NCBI GenBank assembly: GCA_046861615.1
Contig: JBHHUS010000006.1
Span: forward strand, 1 to 49,675
Source: CAZNUM01 sp046861615
GTDB taxonomy: Bacteria > Fidelibacterota > Marinisomatia > Marinisomatales > TCS55
DNA: 49,675 bases
Reading direction: 5' to 3'
This document shows positions 1-7,929 of this stretch, one piece after another. Each line of letters starts with the position of its first letter. Position 1 is the stretch's first letter. The position numbers and the translations under genes were made by a program. The notes beneath the pieces were generated by a model. The model saw only the letters and a list, made by a program, of their open reading frames with translations, did not search any database and was not told the DNA's origin.

Positions 1-542
1 GTGGGAAGCAGAATTGTCGCCAGGAAGATTTTCAATAAATCACCGGGAAGGAAAGGCAGAACTCCCAGTTTGAGGACTTGATCCCAGCCGGTGAACCGGG
101 CTAACCAAAGGCCCCCGGTTAGGTAAATTAAGATAGTTCCAAGGGACATCCCAAAAATCGTGGACAGGACACTTTTATTAAACCCTTTTTCACTGAGCCA
201 GCCGACAAGAAAGGCCGCCGGGACAAATCCAAGTAAATAGCCCCCGGTAGGACCTAGAAAAGCAGCGACACCCGGATGGATGCCGGCAAAGACCGGAATT
301 CCAACGGCACCCAGAACCAGATAAATTATCATGCTGATGGCGCCACGTTTACTGCCCAGCAGGGCACCTGCGAGAAGGACACCCAGAGTTTGCCCAGTAA
401 TTGGCACTGGTACCAGCGGCAATTGAATTTTAGACAGGAATGCTACCGCTATTGTTCCACCGGCTAAGAGAATTGTTTCCCGTAACAATCCGGTTCCGGG
501 CCAGACGGTATCGATAAGAACTGATCGCGAGTTTATATTCAT
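1..542 (-). CDS. bioY: BioY family biotin transporter, substrate-binding (S) component, 3' end cut by window edge
   Basis: I translated this frame by hand from an ATG at 542 down to base 1; it stays open for 180 codons. The protein is very hydrophobic and carries the BioY hallmark VPITGQTLGVLLAGALLG-like segment near residues 43-62, followed by a PVFAG and GPTGGYLLGF stretch typical of the family. BioY is the membrane S component that captures biotin and works with an ECF module (EcfT plus two ATPases). The usual length is about 180-200 residues, so only the last few residues should be missing. It is divergent from hutH, with 146 bases between the two starts. No ecfT or ecfA adjoins it here, but candidates lie at 10232-11548 and 44943-45668. 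The family call is firm; the partner assignment is inference. Confidence 0.93.
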   Translation of the reverse strand, partial: MNINSRSVLIDTVWPGTGLLRETILLAGGTIAVAFLSKIQLPLVPVPITGQTLGVLLAGALLGSKRGAISMIIYLVLGAVGIPVFAGIHPGVAAFLGPTGGYLLGFVPAAFLVGWLSEKGFNKSVLSTIFGMSLGTILIYLTGGLWLARFTGWDQVLKLGVLPFLPGDLLKIFLATILLP

Positions 543-688
543 TATATTCCTGTCTATTTAGAGTTTTTTATTACTAGGTCAATAGATTGAAATTTAACAA
601 CTTTTTAGGATGAGATGATATCGAAGAACTCCTATTAAATACTTCAGGAAGTCTTGTTCTATGTTTCAGAGGGAATCTAAATTCGCCT

Positions 689-2215
689 ATGGTAACCCTG
701 TCGATTTCACCCAAAAATATTACCTGGGAGGATTTAGCGCCTTTTCTCGCGGGTCCTGGAAAGGTTCGATTATCGCCCGAGACCCGTAAAGCAATCCGTT
801 CCAGTTATTCGCGTTTAACTCGGATTTTAGCTTCCAATAAAAAGATCTACGGTGTCACCACCGGTTTTGGAAAACTGGCCCAGGTTACAATCAGCCCGGA
901 AGACCAGCAGAAACTCCAGTTAAATCTGGTCCGAAGCCATGCCTGTGGTGTGGGCAAACCCCTGGATCCAGGTGTTACCAGGGTGGTGATGATTCTAAAA
1001 ATTCTTACTTTTACCAAAGGGTACAGTGGTGTTCGACCTGAATTGGTGCAGTTGATGGTTTCCGTGTTGAATCATGATATCCTCCCACAAATCCCCCGGA
1101 AAGGTTCAGTCGGTGCCAGCGGTGATCTGGCCCCTCTGGCGCACCTGGCCCTGACACTCATCGGTGAGGGGGAAGTCCTCTTCCAGGAGCGGATTATCCC
1201 GGCCATGCTGGCTTTGAAAGAAGCGGGATTGGAACCGGTGGTTTTTGGACCAAAAGAGGGACTCAGCTTGGTGAACGGCACTCAGGTCTCCACTGCCCTG
1301 GCGGTGAAAGCGTTGGCAGAAGCCAAAACCTTATTGAAGACCGCCGACATTGCCGGAGCCATTACCACCGAGGCCAGCCTATCCACCCGGGAAGTGTTTC
1401 AACCCGCCGTTCACAAATTAAAAAAGCATCCCGGCCAGCTCCAGGCCGCTAACAACGTCTGGCGGCTGCTTCAGGGCAGTGAAATCATTCGTTCCCATGC
1501 CGATTGTGACCGTGTTCAGGATCCCTATTGTATCCGCTGTCTGCCCCAGGTCCACGGCGCCAGTCGGGCCCTCTTTTCCGCTGCCCGGGCTATGATCAAT
1601 GGCGAAATCAACAGCATCAGTGATAATCCCCTGATCCTGAAGACGGGGCAAGTGGTGAATTCCGGACATTTCCACGCCGAGGTCATTGCCCAGGCGCTGG
1701 ATACACTGGCAATCGCTATGGCTGAAATTGGGGCGATTTCCGAACGGCGTATCCATTTTTTAATGAAGGGAGTTGAAGGACTGGTTCCACCGTTTGGCGC
1801 TCAGATTCCGGGACTGGAATCGGGGTTTATGCTGGCTCATGTCACCGCTGCTGCATTGGCTTCGGAAAATAAAACTCTCGCCCACCCTGCCAGCGTAGAT
1901 TCTTTACCTACTTCCGGAGGGCAGGAGGATTTTGTCAGTATGGCGCCCTGGGCCGGCCGGAAATGCCTGCGGTTGATCGAGAATGTACGCTTGATCCTGG
2001 CGGTGGAAATTCTTGCCGGTGCCAGCATCAATTCCCGCTTTCATGGTAAGTTTCGCTCTGCCCGGGGAATAGCGACGGTAACCAAATTTTTAAAGCGTCA
2101 GGTCGCATTTGCCCCTGATGATCAACCTCTCAGTAAAGATATTGAAAAGGTTGCTGCCCTGATTCAGCAGCGAAAAATTATTCAACTCGTTTCCCGACAA
2201 GTGACTCTGGAGTAA
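689..2215 (+). CDS. hutH: Histidine ammonia-lyase
   Basis: Aromatic amino acid lyase of 508 residues, the usual length. It converts L-histidine to urocanate and ammonia in the cytoplasm. The MIO cofactor tripeptide Ala143-Ser144-Gly145 sits in GASGDLAPL, the catalytic tyrosine is Tyr54 in YGVTTGFG, and NGTQ follows downstream. The substrate-selectivity pair is Ser83-His84 (RSHACGVG), the pattern of histidine lyases rather than the His-Leu or Phe-Leu of tyrosine and phenylalanine lyases. One segment reads SGGQEDFVSM where many HutH proteins have QEDHVSM, so the assay substrate deserves a check. No hutU, hutI or hutG lies nearby. guaB starts 5 bases after the stop, so the two are probably co-transcribed. 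The ATG has no clear ribosome-binding site. Confidence 0.9.
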   Translation: MVTLSISPKNITWEDLAPFLAGPGKVRLSPETRKAIRSSYSRLTRILASNKKIYGVTTGFGKLAQVTISPEDQQKLQLNLVRSHACGVGKPLDPGVTRVVMILKILTFTKGYSGVRPELVQLMVSVLNHDILPQIPRKGSVGASGDLAPLAHLALTLIGEGEVLFQERIIPAMLALKEAGLEPVVFGPKEGLSLVNGTQVSTALAVKALAEAKTLLKTADIAGAITTEASLSTREVFQPAVHKLKKHPGQLQAANNVWRLLQGSEIIRSHADCDRVQDPYCIRCLPQVHGASRALFSAARAMINGEINSISDNPLILKTGQVVNSGHFHAEVIAQALDTLAIAMAEIGAISERRIHFLMKGVEGLVPPFGAQIPGLESGFMLAHVTAAALASENKTLAHPASVDSLPTSGGQEDFVSMAPWAGRKCLRLIENVRLILAVEILAGASINSRFHGKFRSARGIATVTKFLKRQVAFAPDDQPLSKDIEKVAALIQQRKIIQLVSRQVTLE

Positions 2216-2220
2216 ATTTT

Positions 2221-3693
2221 ATGAAAAACCGTCCGCCATTCCAGTTGGCTTACACGTTTGACGACGTGCTGTTGGTACCCCAAAAATCTCAGGTGCTGCC
2301 GCGGGATGTGGACCTGCATACTCAGTTGACGGGTGAAATCGTCATGAATATCCCCCTGCTTTCCGCCGCCATGGATACAGTAACTGAAAATGAAATGGCC
2401 GTAGCCTTAGCCCGGGAGGGAGGTCTGGGAATCATTCATAAAAATTTAACCATCGAAGAACAGGTAATGATGGTTGACCGGGTAAAACGGTCCGAGAGCG
2501 GTATGATCATTGATCCTGTAACCCTTTCCGCTGATAAGACCATCCGGGAAGCCAAAGCGGTTATGAATCACTACCACATCAGTGGATTACCGGTTTTAAA
2601 GAACGGAAAGCTGGTAGGTATCATCACAAACCGGGACATTCGGTTTGAAACCGACGATGATTTATTGGTCACGGAACGAATGACTTCTGAAGACCTGGTA
2701 ACGGTACCACCTAATACAACCCTGGAAGCAGCGAAGGAAGTTCTCCAGAAACACCGGATTGAAAAATTACTAGTGGTGGACAATCAGGGTACGCTTACGG
2801 GTTTAATCACGGTGAAAGATATTCAGAAAAAAGAGGATTTTCCCCTGGCGTGTAAGGATCTGAAGGGACGCCTGCGGGTGGGGGCGGCTGTAGGAGTTGG
2901 TGGTGATGCCCTGGAACGGGCTGAGGCGCTGGCTAGTGCCCAGGTAGATTTGGTAGTGATCGATACGGCTCACGGACATTCCGCCGGTGTATTAAAAGCA
3001 GTGAAACAAATTAAAAGTTCTATTGGTATTGTCCCATTGGTGGCGGGGAACGTGGCCACGGCCGAGGCGACGAAAGCATTGATTGATGCCGGTGTGGATT
3101 GTGTAAAAGTGGGCATCGGGGCCGGTGCCAGTTGTACTACCAGGGTGGTAGCGGGGATTGGCGTACCCCAGTTGACGGCAATCATGAATTGCGTGGACGA
3201 AGCTCGGAAACATTCCATTTCCGTTATTGCCGATGGGGGTATCCGTTACAGCGGCGACATTGCCAAAGCCCTGGCGGTCGGAGCCCAAGCTGTCATGATG
3301 GGGAGTCTGTTCGCCGGTATGGATGAAAGTCCCGGCGAAACGATTTTATACGAAGGACGTCAGTATAAGTCTTACAGGGGCATGGGCTCCCTGGGTGCGA
3401 TGAAAGAAGGCAGTGGCGACCGCTATTTTCAGGAGGGAGCGGAACCGACTAAACTTGTCCCGGAAGGCATCGAGGGAATGGTTCCCTACCGTGGATCGGT
3501 GAGAAATTCCATCCATCAATTGCTGGGAGGCTTACGGGCGGCCATGGGGTATTGTGGCGCTGAAAATCTGGATCGCTTTCAGAAAAAGGCGGAATTTATT
3601 CAAATCACTTCCGCAGGGATGAAGGAAAGCCATCCCCACGAAGTTCGGATTGTTAAAGAAGCACCCAATTATCAGGTTTCGGAGAAACAGTGA
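2221..3693 (+). CDS. guaB: Inosine-5'-monophosphate dehydrogenase
   Basis: IMP dehydrogenase of 490 residues. It oxidises IMP to XMP with NAD+, the committed step toward guanine nucleotides. The TIM-barrel start YTFDDVLLVP is at residues 11-20, a pair of CBS domains spans about residues 95-205, and the catalytic cysteine is Cys305. The IADGGIRYSGDIAKALA phosphate-binding segment (336-352) and the YRGMGSLGAM flap (385-394) are intact. The cysteine loop is odd: it reads GIGAGASCTTR where nearly all IMPDHs have GIGPGSICTTR, so the usual proline, serine and isoleucine before the cysteine are replaced. The gene follows hutH by 5 bases and ends at a strong two-way terminator. I expect an active enzyme because the remaining motifs are complete. 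Confidence 0.97.
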   Translation: MKNRPPFQLAYTFDDVLLVPQKSQVLPRDVDLHTQLTGEIVMNIPLLSAAMDTVTENEMAVALAREGGLGIIHKNLTIEEQVMMVDRVKRSESGMIIDPVTLSADKTIREAKAVMNHYHISGLPVLKNGKLVGIITNRDIRFETDDDLLVTERMTSEDLVTVPPNTTLEAAKEVLQKHRIEKLLVVDNQGTLTGLITVKDIQKKEDFPLACKDLKGRLRVGAAVGVGGDALERAEALASAQVDLVVIDTAHGHSAGVLKAVKQIKSSIGIVPLVAGNVATAEATKALIDAGVDCVKVGIGAGASCTTRVVAGIGVPQLTAIMNCVDEARKHSISVIADGGIRYSGDIAKALAVGAQAVMMGSLFAGMDESPGETILYEGRQYKSYRGMGSLGAMKEGSGDRYFQEGAEPTKLVPEGIEGMVPYRGSVRNSIHQLLGGLRAAMGYCGAENLDRFQKKAEFIQITSAGMKESHPHEVRIVKEAPNYQVSEKQ

Positions 3694-3715
3694 ATTATTA
3701 CCAGTAATCGGGAAT

Positions 3716-3749
3716 AAAAAAAGACGCTCGATGGGACGTCTTTTTTTTT
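3716..3749. terminator. Bidirectional intrinsic terminator between guaB and rpsT
   Basis: An A-tract followed by AAGACG, a 10-base loop, CGTCTT and a T-tract forms a symmetrical hairpin. It gives a U-run in either direction, which suits the convergent genes guaB (+) and rpsT (-). Confidence 0.85.
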
Positions 3750-3768
3750 AAAAAGGTATTAGCTTGAA

Positions 3769-4026
3769 TTAACCGGAGAGTGAATTCATATATTTTGTGA
3801 TTTGTGATTTATGCCTGGCAGCTTTATTCTTATGCAGATTGCCCTTGCTGGCCAACTGGTCAATTAATTTAACAGCATTGCGATACAAGCTTTCCGCTTC
3901 TTTGGAATCCTGAGCCTGAAGCACTTTTTTGACCGCTGTTCGCATTTCGGATAATCGCGCCATGTTCCGCTCATGTCGTTTTAAGTCTTGTCTTTCCCGC
4001 TTGATTTGCTGGGGATGTCGATCCAT
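3769..4026 (-). CDS. rpsT: 30S ribosomal protein bS20
   Basis: Small basic protein of 85 residues, the normal size for bS20, which binds 16S rRNA in the body of the 30S subunit. It is helical and Lys/Arg-rich: an RERQDLKRHERN segment near the N terminus (residues 10-21), an AVKKVLQAQ helix, and a C-terminal LHKNKAARHKSQITKYMNSL segment that matches the family's conserved IHKNKAARxKSRL end. It is transcribed alone on the minus strand, convergent with guaB and divergent from the Crp-like gene. An AGAGG ribosome-binding site sits 6 bases before the ATG. Most genes in this window lack such a site. Confidence 0.93.
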   Translation of the reverse strand: MDRHPQQIKRERQDLKRHERNMARLSEMRTAVKKVLQAQDSKEAESLYRNAVKLIDQLASKGNLHKNKAARHKSQITKYMNSLSG

Positions 4027-4032
4027 AAAAAT

Positions 4033-4037
4033 CCTCT
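4033..4037 (-). promoter_or_regulatory. Shine-Dalgarno site of rpsT
   Basis: On the minus strand the sequence AGAGG lies 6 bases upstream of the rpsT ATG. This is a good match in a window where most starts have none, and it fixes the start of bS20. Confidence 0.75.
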
Positions 4038-4291
4038 TTGAAATTCAAAATTATGACTAAAATTCGGGCGCAAAGTTATCGGAAATCTCCGTCCTTACCA
4101 AACAAAATTTCAGTAGCTTACCGTGAGATTTAACTCAATAGCTATCAATCTATCCCCTCACTCAGTTACTATTTTCCGCGTCGGGTCAAATGGTTGTGTA
4201 TTAAGCCGGCGGCATAGACTTCAGTGATGTTTGATCGGTTTTAACAAATATCCCCACAAACTTTCAGTTGGAATTGCCAAAACCATTCCGA

Positions 4292-4308
4292 ATTTCCATG
4301 GTGGAAAT
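4292..4308. promoter_or_regulatory. Perfect 7-bp inverted repeat upstream of the Crp/Fnr gene, possible operator
   Basis: ATTTCCA, TGG, TGGAAAT is a perfect inverted repeat with a 3-base centre, about 117 bases before the regulator's start. The size fits a dimeric DNA-binding protein, but it is not the E. coli CRP or FNR consensus. Self-regulation by the downstream gene is a guess. Confidence 0.4.
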
Positions 4309-4424
4309 CATGATTGAATTCAGCAGTAAGAGCGTATTTAGCAATAAAATCCGTCGTTTTTGATTAAAAAATATTTATCAGGAAATATTTTTCATGAATA
4401 GGGATTTAGATTGTATTTTTTAGC

Positions 4425-5105
4425 ATGACAAAAACAGAACTTCTTCGAACTGTACCGATCTTTTCTGACCTCAATACTTCCGATCTGGAAAAAATTGCCA
4501 ATAAAATGGTTCCCCGTACTTACGATAAGGGGAAAATGATCCTGTTGGAAGAAAGCCCCGCAGAAACATTTTTCGTGATTACTAAGGGTATTGTGAAAGT
4601 GACCCGTTTAAGTGATGACGGGCGAGAGGTGATTCTGGCCATTCTGGGTGAAAGCGATTTCTTTGGTGAAATGGCACTCTTAGATGGCTCTGGTCGCTCG
4701 GCTAATATTGTTGCCAGTGAGGATTCTGAAGTATTAACACTTTCAAGAAATGATTTTTTAGATTGCCTGGAAAAATACCCGCGCATTGCTATTTCACTGC
4801 TGGAAGAACTGGCTCAGCGTTTACGGAAAAGTAATCAACAGATTGAAAGTCTTTCTTTAAGTGATTCCGAGCAACGTATTGGTATTACGCTTGTTCGTTT
4901 AGGCGAGGAATTAGGGATGATAAAAATGGGGGATGTGACTATTTCGAATTTGCCTTACCAGCAGGATGTTGCCAATATGGCCGGAACATCCCGGGAAACC
5001 GTTTCCAGAACCTTAAAGTTACTGGAGGAAAAAGGTTATATTCACCGCGACGGAAGAAAATTGACGATTTTCAATTTTAATTCTTTTCGTCGGTTGTTTA
5101 TTTAA
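4425..5105 (+). CDS. Crp/Fnr family transcriptional regulator
   Basis: Protein of 226 residues with the two-domain Crp layout. A cyclic-nucleotide-binding-type beta roll covers about residues 10-125, including GEMALLDGSGRSANIVA (81-97), which resembles the CRP phosphate-binding cassette with its Arg-Ser pair at 91-92. A long dimer helix follows, then a winged helix-turn-helix (about 179-204) with the conserved DVANMAGTSRETVSRTLKLL pattern. The N terminus lacks the cysteine cluster of FNR, so an oxygen-sensing Fe-S cluster is unlikely. cAMP or another small ligand is possible but not shown. It sits alone after a 398-base intergenic region and 26 bases before meaB. The start has no Shine-Dalgarno match. 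The regulon cannot be told from this window. Confidence 0.93.
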   Translation: MTKTELLRTVPIFSDLNTSDLEKIANKMVPRTYDKGKMILLEESPAETFFVITKGIVKVTRLSDDGREVILAILGESDFFGEMALLDGSGRSANIVASEDSEVLTLSRNDFLDCLEKYPRIAISLLEELAQRLRKSNQQIESLSLSDSEQRIGITLVRLGEELGMIKMGDVTISNLPYQQDVANMAGTSRETVSRTLKLLEEKGYIHRDGRKLTIFNFNSFRRLFI

Positions 5106-5131
5106 GCGTCTACCGTAGTATTATCAGTGAC

Positions 5132-6064
5132 ATGAACTCTGATTTAATCGATCGGTTACGATCCAATGACCAGCGTACCCTTTCCAGAGTCATCAGTCAA
5201 ATTGAAAATAATTCGGACGTGAATGATGAATTTTTTATTTCCATTCATGAAGTATCCAGCTCTAGTCTCAGAATAGGAGTTACCGGTCCTCCCGGAGCAG
5301 GAAAGAGTACCCTGGTGGACCAGTTGATCCGTGAATATTTGGCAATCAACAAAAGTGTCGGTGTTCTGGCTGTGGATCCCACCAGTCCTTTTACGGGTGG
5401 TGCCTTGCTGGGTGATCGGGTACGCATGAATCATTACGAATGGAACGAAGACGTATTTATCCGCAGTATGGGGTCCCACGGTGATTTGGGTGGCTTGGCC
5501 CGAAAAGCTCAGGAGGTGGGAGATGTACTGGCTGCCAGCGGCAAGGAAGTGATCATCTTTGAAACGGTTGGTGTAGGGCAGGGTGAATATGAAGTAGCCA
5601 AAGCCGTAGATCTGACGGTAGTAGTCCTGGTTCCCGAATCGGGGGATGAAATTCAAATGATGAAAGCCGGATTGATTGAAATTGCCGATTTATTTGTCAT
5701 CAACAAATCCGACCGGGAGGGGGCAGGACGATTGGGACAGTTATTAAAAAATGCTCTCCATTCCCATACCAAACCGGACCTGACAGAGCCACCGGTGTTT
5801 AATACGGTTGCTACGAAGCAGGAAGGTATTAAAGAATTATTTAATGGTATGCAAAACCTGTTGGATGCCATGGTTTCCAATGATCGCTTAATACAAAAGA
5901 AACTGGATCGTTACCGTAATCGGGTATTAAATCTTGTTCAGGAGCGGTTATTGGATGAATTCTGGACCCGGGAAAAACGCCACCAGCTTGAAGCTTCCAT
6001 TCAGGCCCTGGATTCTACCCGGGTGGCACCCCATGAAGTAGCCCAATCCCTGCTAAATTCGTAA
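5132..6064 (+). CDS. meaB: MeaB/ArgK-type G3E GTPase, methylmalonyl-CoA mutase chaperone
   Basis: P-loop GTPase of 310 residues. The Walker A motif GPPGAGKST is at residues 52-60, followed by the VDPTSPFTGGALLGDRVRM switch region, FETVGVGQGE, and the base-specificity motif NKSD. MeaB proteins protect and reload the adenosylcobalamin enzyme methylmalonyl-CoA mutase. The C-terminal helical part (ERLLDEFW...) forms the family's dimerisation arm. No mutase or epimerase gene is in the window, so the partner must be encoded elsewhere. The stop overlaps the tatC start by one base (TAATG), which suggests coupled translation of two functionally unrelated genes. Older databases call this family ArgK or LAO/AO transport ATPase; that role is not supported. 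Confidence 0.92.
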   Translation: MNSDLIDRLRSNDQRTLSRVISQIENNSDVNDEFFISIHEVSSSSLRIGVTGPPGAGKSTLVDQLIREYLAINKSVGVLAVDPTSPFTGGALLGDRVRMNHYEWNEDVFIRSMGSHGDLGGLARKAQEVGDVLAASGKEVIIFETVGVGQGEYEVAKAVDLTVVVLVPESGDEIQMMKAGLIEIADLFVINKSDREGAGRLGQLLKNALHSHTKPDLTEPPVFNTVATKQEGIKELFNGMQNLLDAMVSNDRLIQKKLDRYRNRVLNLVQERLLDEFWTREKRHQLEASIQALDSTRVAPHEVAQSLLNS

Positions 6065-6816
6065 TGGTCCCTAAGGCAATCAATTCAATGTCTTTTCTGG
6101 ATCATTTGGAGGAATTACGCTGGCGTCTGGTAAAATCAATCATTGCTATTCTGATCGGAGCCATTATCACCTATGTTTTTATTGATGACATTCTGAATTT
6201 TTTGTTGCAACCAACGGAGAAATTATCGACGCCCATGAATCTTCAGGTTTTAAAAGTACAGGGCATGTTCATGATCAAATGGGGTATGGCCCTGGTGGGG
6301 GGTGTAGTATTAGCGATTCCCGTACTGACCTACCAGTTGTGGAAATTTATCGCTCCTGGTCTGTACGATCAAGAGCGGCGATCCACCGGTCCAGTGATTG
6401 TTTTTTCCTACCTGTCTTTCATCGTTGGGTTGTTTTTCGCCTACTGGGTTATTATTCCCTTTTCGCTGGAATTTTTTACCTCCATCGGCATTCCAGATGT
6501 CAGTAACAATTTTTCAATTAACTATTACTTTAGTTTTATCACCTGGTTGTTGGTGGGGAGTGGTGTCATTTTTGAATTACCGGTTCTTGTATTTATTCTT
6601 TCTGTCGTGGGGTTCCTGACGCCACCCTTTATGCGTCATTATCGTCGTCATGCCTTGGTGGTTATTCTCTTGTTGAGCGCTTTCATCACACCGCCGGATC
6701 CCGTGAGTATGGTCGTTATGGCCGTACCATTGATCGGTTTGTATGAATTCAGTATTGGTGTTTCCTGGGCAGTGGTTCGCCGGAAAGTGAAAAAATACGA
6801 TCCTGCCAACGGATGA
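6064..6816 (+). CDS. tatC: Twin-arginine translocase subunit TatC
   Basis: Polytopic membrane protein of 250 residues with six predicted helices. It holds the family signature MSFLDHLEELRWRLVKS at residues 9-25, whose conserved acidic residues contact the twin-arginine signal peptide, and a later TPPFMRH / AFITPPDPVSM segment typical of TatC. TatC is the receptor of the Tat system, which exports folded proteins. The annotated ATG overlaps the meaB stop; the internal Met9 is an equally sensible start by family alignment. The pore subunit tatA lies at the far end of the window (49243-49485), so the two are not in one operon. Confidence 0.95.
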   Translation: MVPKAINSMSFLDHLEELRWRLVKSIIAILIGAIITYVFIDDILNFLLQPTEKLSTPMNLQVLKVQGMFMIKWGMALVGGVVLAIPVLTYQLWKFIAPGLYDQERRSTGPVIVFSYLSFIVGLFFAYWVIIPFSLEFFTSIGIPDVSNNFSINYYFSFITWLLVGSGVIFELPVLVFILSVVGFLTPPFMRHYRRHALVVILLLSAFITPPDPVSMVVMAVPLIGLYEFSIGVSWAVVRRKVKKYDPANG

Positions 6817-6937
6817 TAACATGATATTGAACACAACTAATTTTTCGCGTTGACTGATTCAAGTGATTTTTGATCGAAAACTGAAACAGACGGGACTATT
6901 GTTAATATTACCACTGTGAAATACGTAAATTCCACTG

Positions 6938-7927
6938 GTGAAAGAAGATTTTAAAACCTTAAAAGAAATTACGGCCCCGATCTTTGAGGATATTCGGCTC
7001 TTTGAACAGGAGTTCAAGGAAGCCCTTCATTCAGAGGTACGACTGATTAATACTGTCGGCAAGTACATTCTGCGACATCGGGGGAAACATATTCGCCCGA
7101 TATTAACTATTCTAGCGGCCCGGGTCTGTGGAAAACCATCTCTCAACAGCTATCGTGCTGCCGCCATGATTGAATTATTACACATCGCCACCTTGGTCCA
7201 TGATGATGTAGTGGATGAAGCTGATAAAAGGCGTGGTTTTCCTTCCATAAACCGCGTTTGGAAAAATAAAGTAGCGGTATTAATGGGTGATTTTATCCTC
7301 AGTAAAGCGCTGTTGCGAATGGTGGGATTGAAAAATTTTGAAGTGTTGGAACTCATTTCTAACACGGCTGAAAAATTAAGTGCCGGTGAAATTCTGCAAA
7401 TTGAAAAAAGCCTCACCAGGTCCATGAATGAAAAAGTGTATTTTGATATGATTTACCAGAAAACAGCTTCGTTGATTTCCACCAGTTGTGAATTAGGTGC
7501 CCTGACGACTTCCGGCAGTGACCAGGATAGGGAGGCCATGCGTACTTACGGTGGTCAACTGGGACTGGCCTTTCAGGTAAAAGATGACCTGTTCGACTTG
7601 CTGGGAAATGAGAAAGAAACCGGCAAGAATGTCGGTGCTGATGTAAAACGCAATATGATCACCCTGCCCCTGATCCACAGTTTTAGTACGCTTACAAAAA
7701 AAGAAGTCAGGCAGATTAAGCACATTCTTAATATGAAAAGGAAGTCAACCGAGAATATCCAGGAATTAAAAGATTTAATTACTGCCGGCGGCGGATTTGA
7801 TTATGCCTATGAAAAAATTAATGAATTCAACAATCGGGCTTTGGATGCTATTGCACCATACCCGGATTCTCCCTACAAGCAATCCATGTTGGATTTGATC
7901 AGTTATAACGCCCAGCGCATTAATTAA
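6938..7927 (+). CDS. Trans-polyprenyl diphosphate synthase (octaprenyl/heptaprenyl type)
   Basis: Protein of 329 residues with both aspartate-rich motifs of trans-prenyltransferases: DDVVD at 89-93 and DDLFD at 216-220. RHRGKHIRPIL (46-56) precedes the first and GEILQIE follows it. These enzymes add isopentenyl units to an allylic diphosphate, most often to build quinone side chains. The small residues before the first motif suit a long-chain product, but chain length cannot be fixed by eye. The start is GTG, preceded by about 120 gene-free bases that should hold its promoter. The glycosyltransferase gene begins 2 bases after its stop. Confidence 0.9.
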   Translation: MKEDFKTLKEITAPIFEDIRLFEQEFKEALHSEVRLINTVGKYILRHRGKHIRPILTILAARVCGKPSLNSYRAAAMIELLHIATLVHDDVVDEADKRRGFPSINRVWKNKVAVLMGDFILSKALLRMVGLKNFEVLELISNTAEKLSAGEILQIEKSLTRSMNEKVYFDMIYQKTASLISTSCELGALTTSGSDQDREAMRTYGGQLGLAFQVKDDLFDLLGNEKETGKNVGADVKRNMITLPLIHSFSTLTKKEVRQIKHILNMKRKSTENIQELKDLITAGGGFDYAYEKINEFNNRALDAIAPYPDSPYKQSMLDLISYNAQRIN

Positions 7928-7929
7928 CC

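Larger units (their letters stand above)
4027..4424. other. 398-base intergenic region between rpsT and the Crp/Fnr-type gene
   Basis: This is the longest gene-free stretch in the window. It must hold the divergent promoters of rpsT (minus) and of the Crp-like gene (plus). I see no tRNA, no ORF with family resemblance and no intrinsic terminator. The only clear structure is a 7-base inverted repeat at 4292-4308. The last 60 bases before the Crp-like start are AT-rich, as expected of a promoter. Confidence 0.6.

Noticed and set aside
543..688. Search for a BirA-type biotin operator or riboswitch between bioY and hutH
   Set aside because: I found no TTGTAAACC-type palindrome and no conserved riboswitch architecture; only AT-rich promoter-like sequence.
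5156..5656. A 166-codon minus-strand frame antisense to meaB
   Set aside because: It is fully contained in a strongly supported gene and its translation shows no recognisable domain.
6817..6937. TTGACT-like -35 element before the prenyl synthase gene
   Set aside because: No matching -10 at the right spacing, and promoter consensus in this lineage is unknown, so I did not annotate it.
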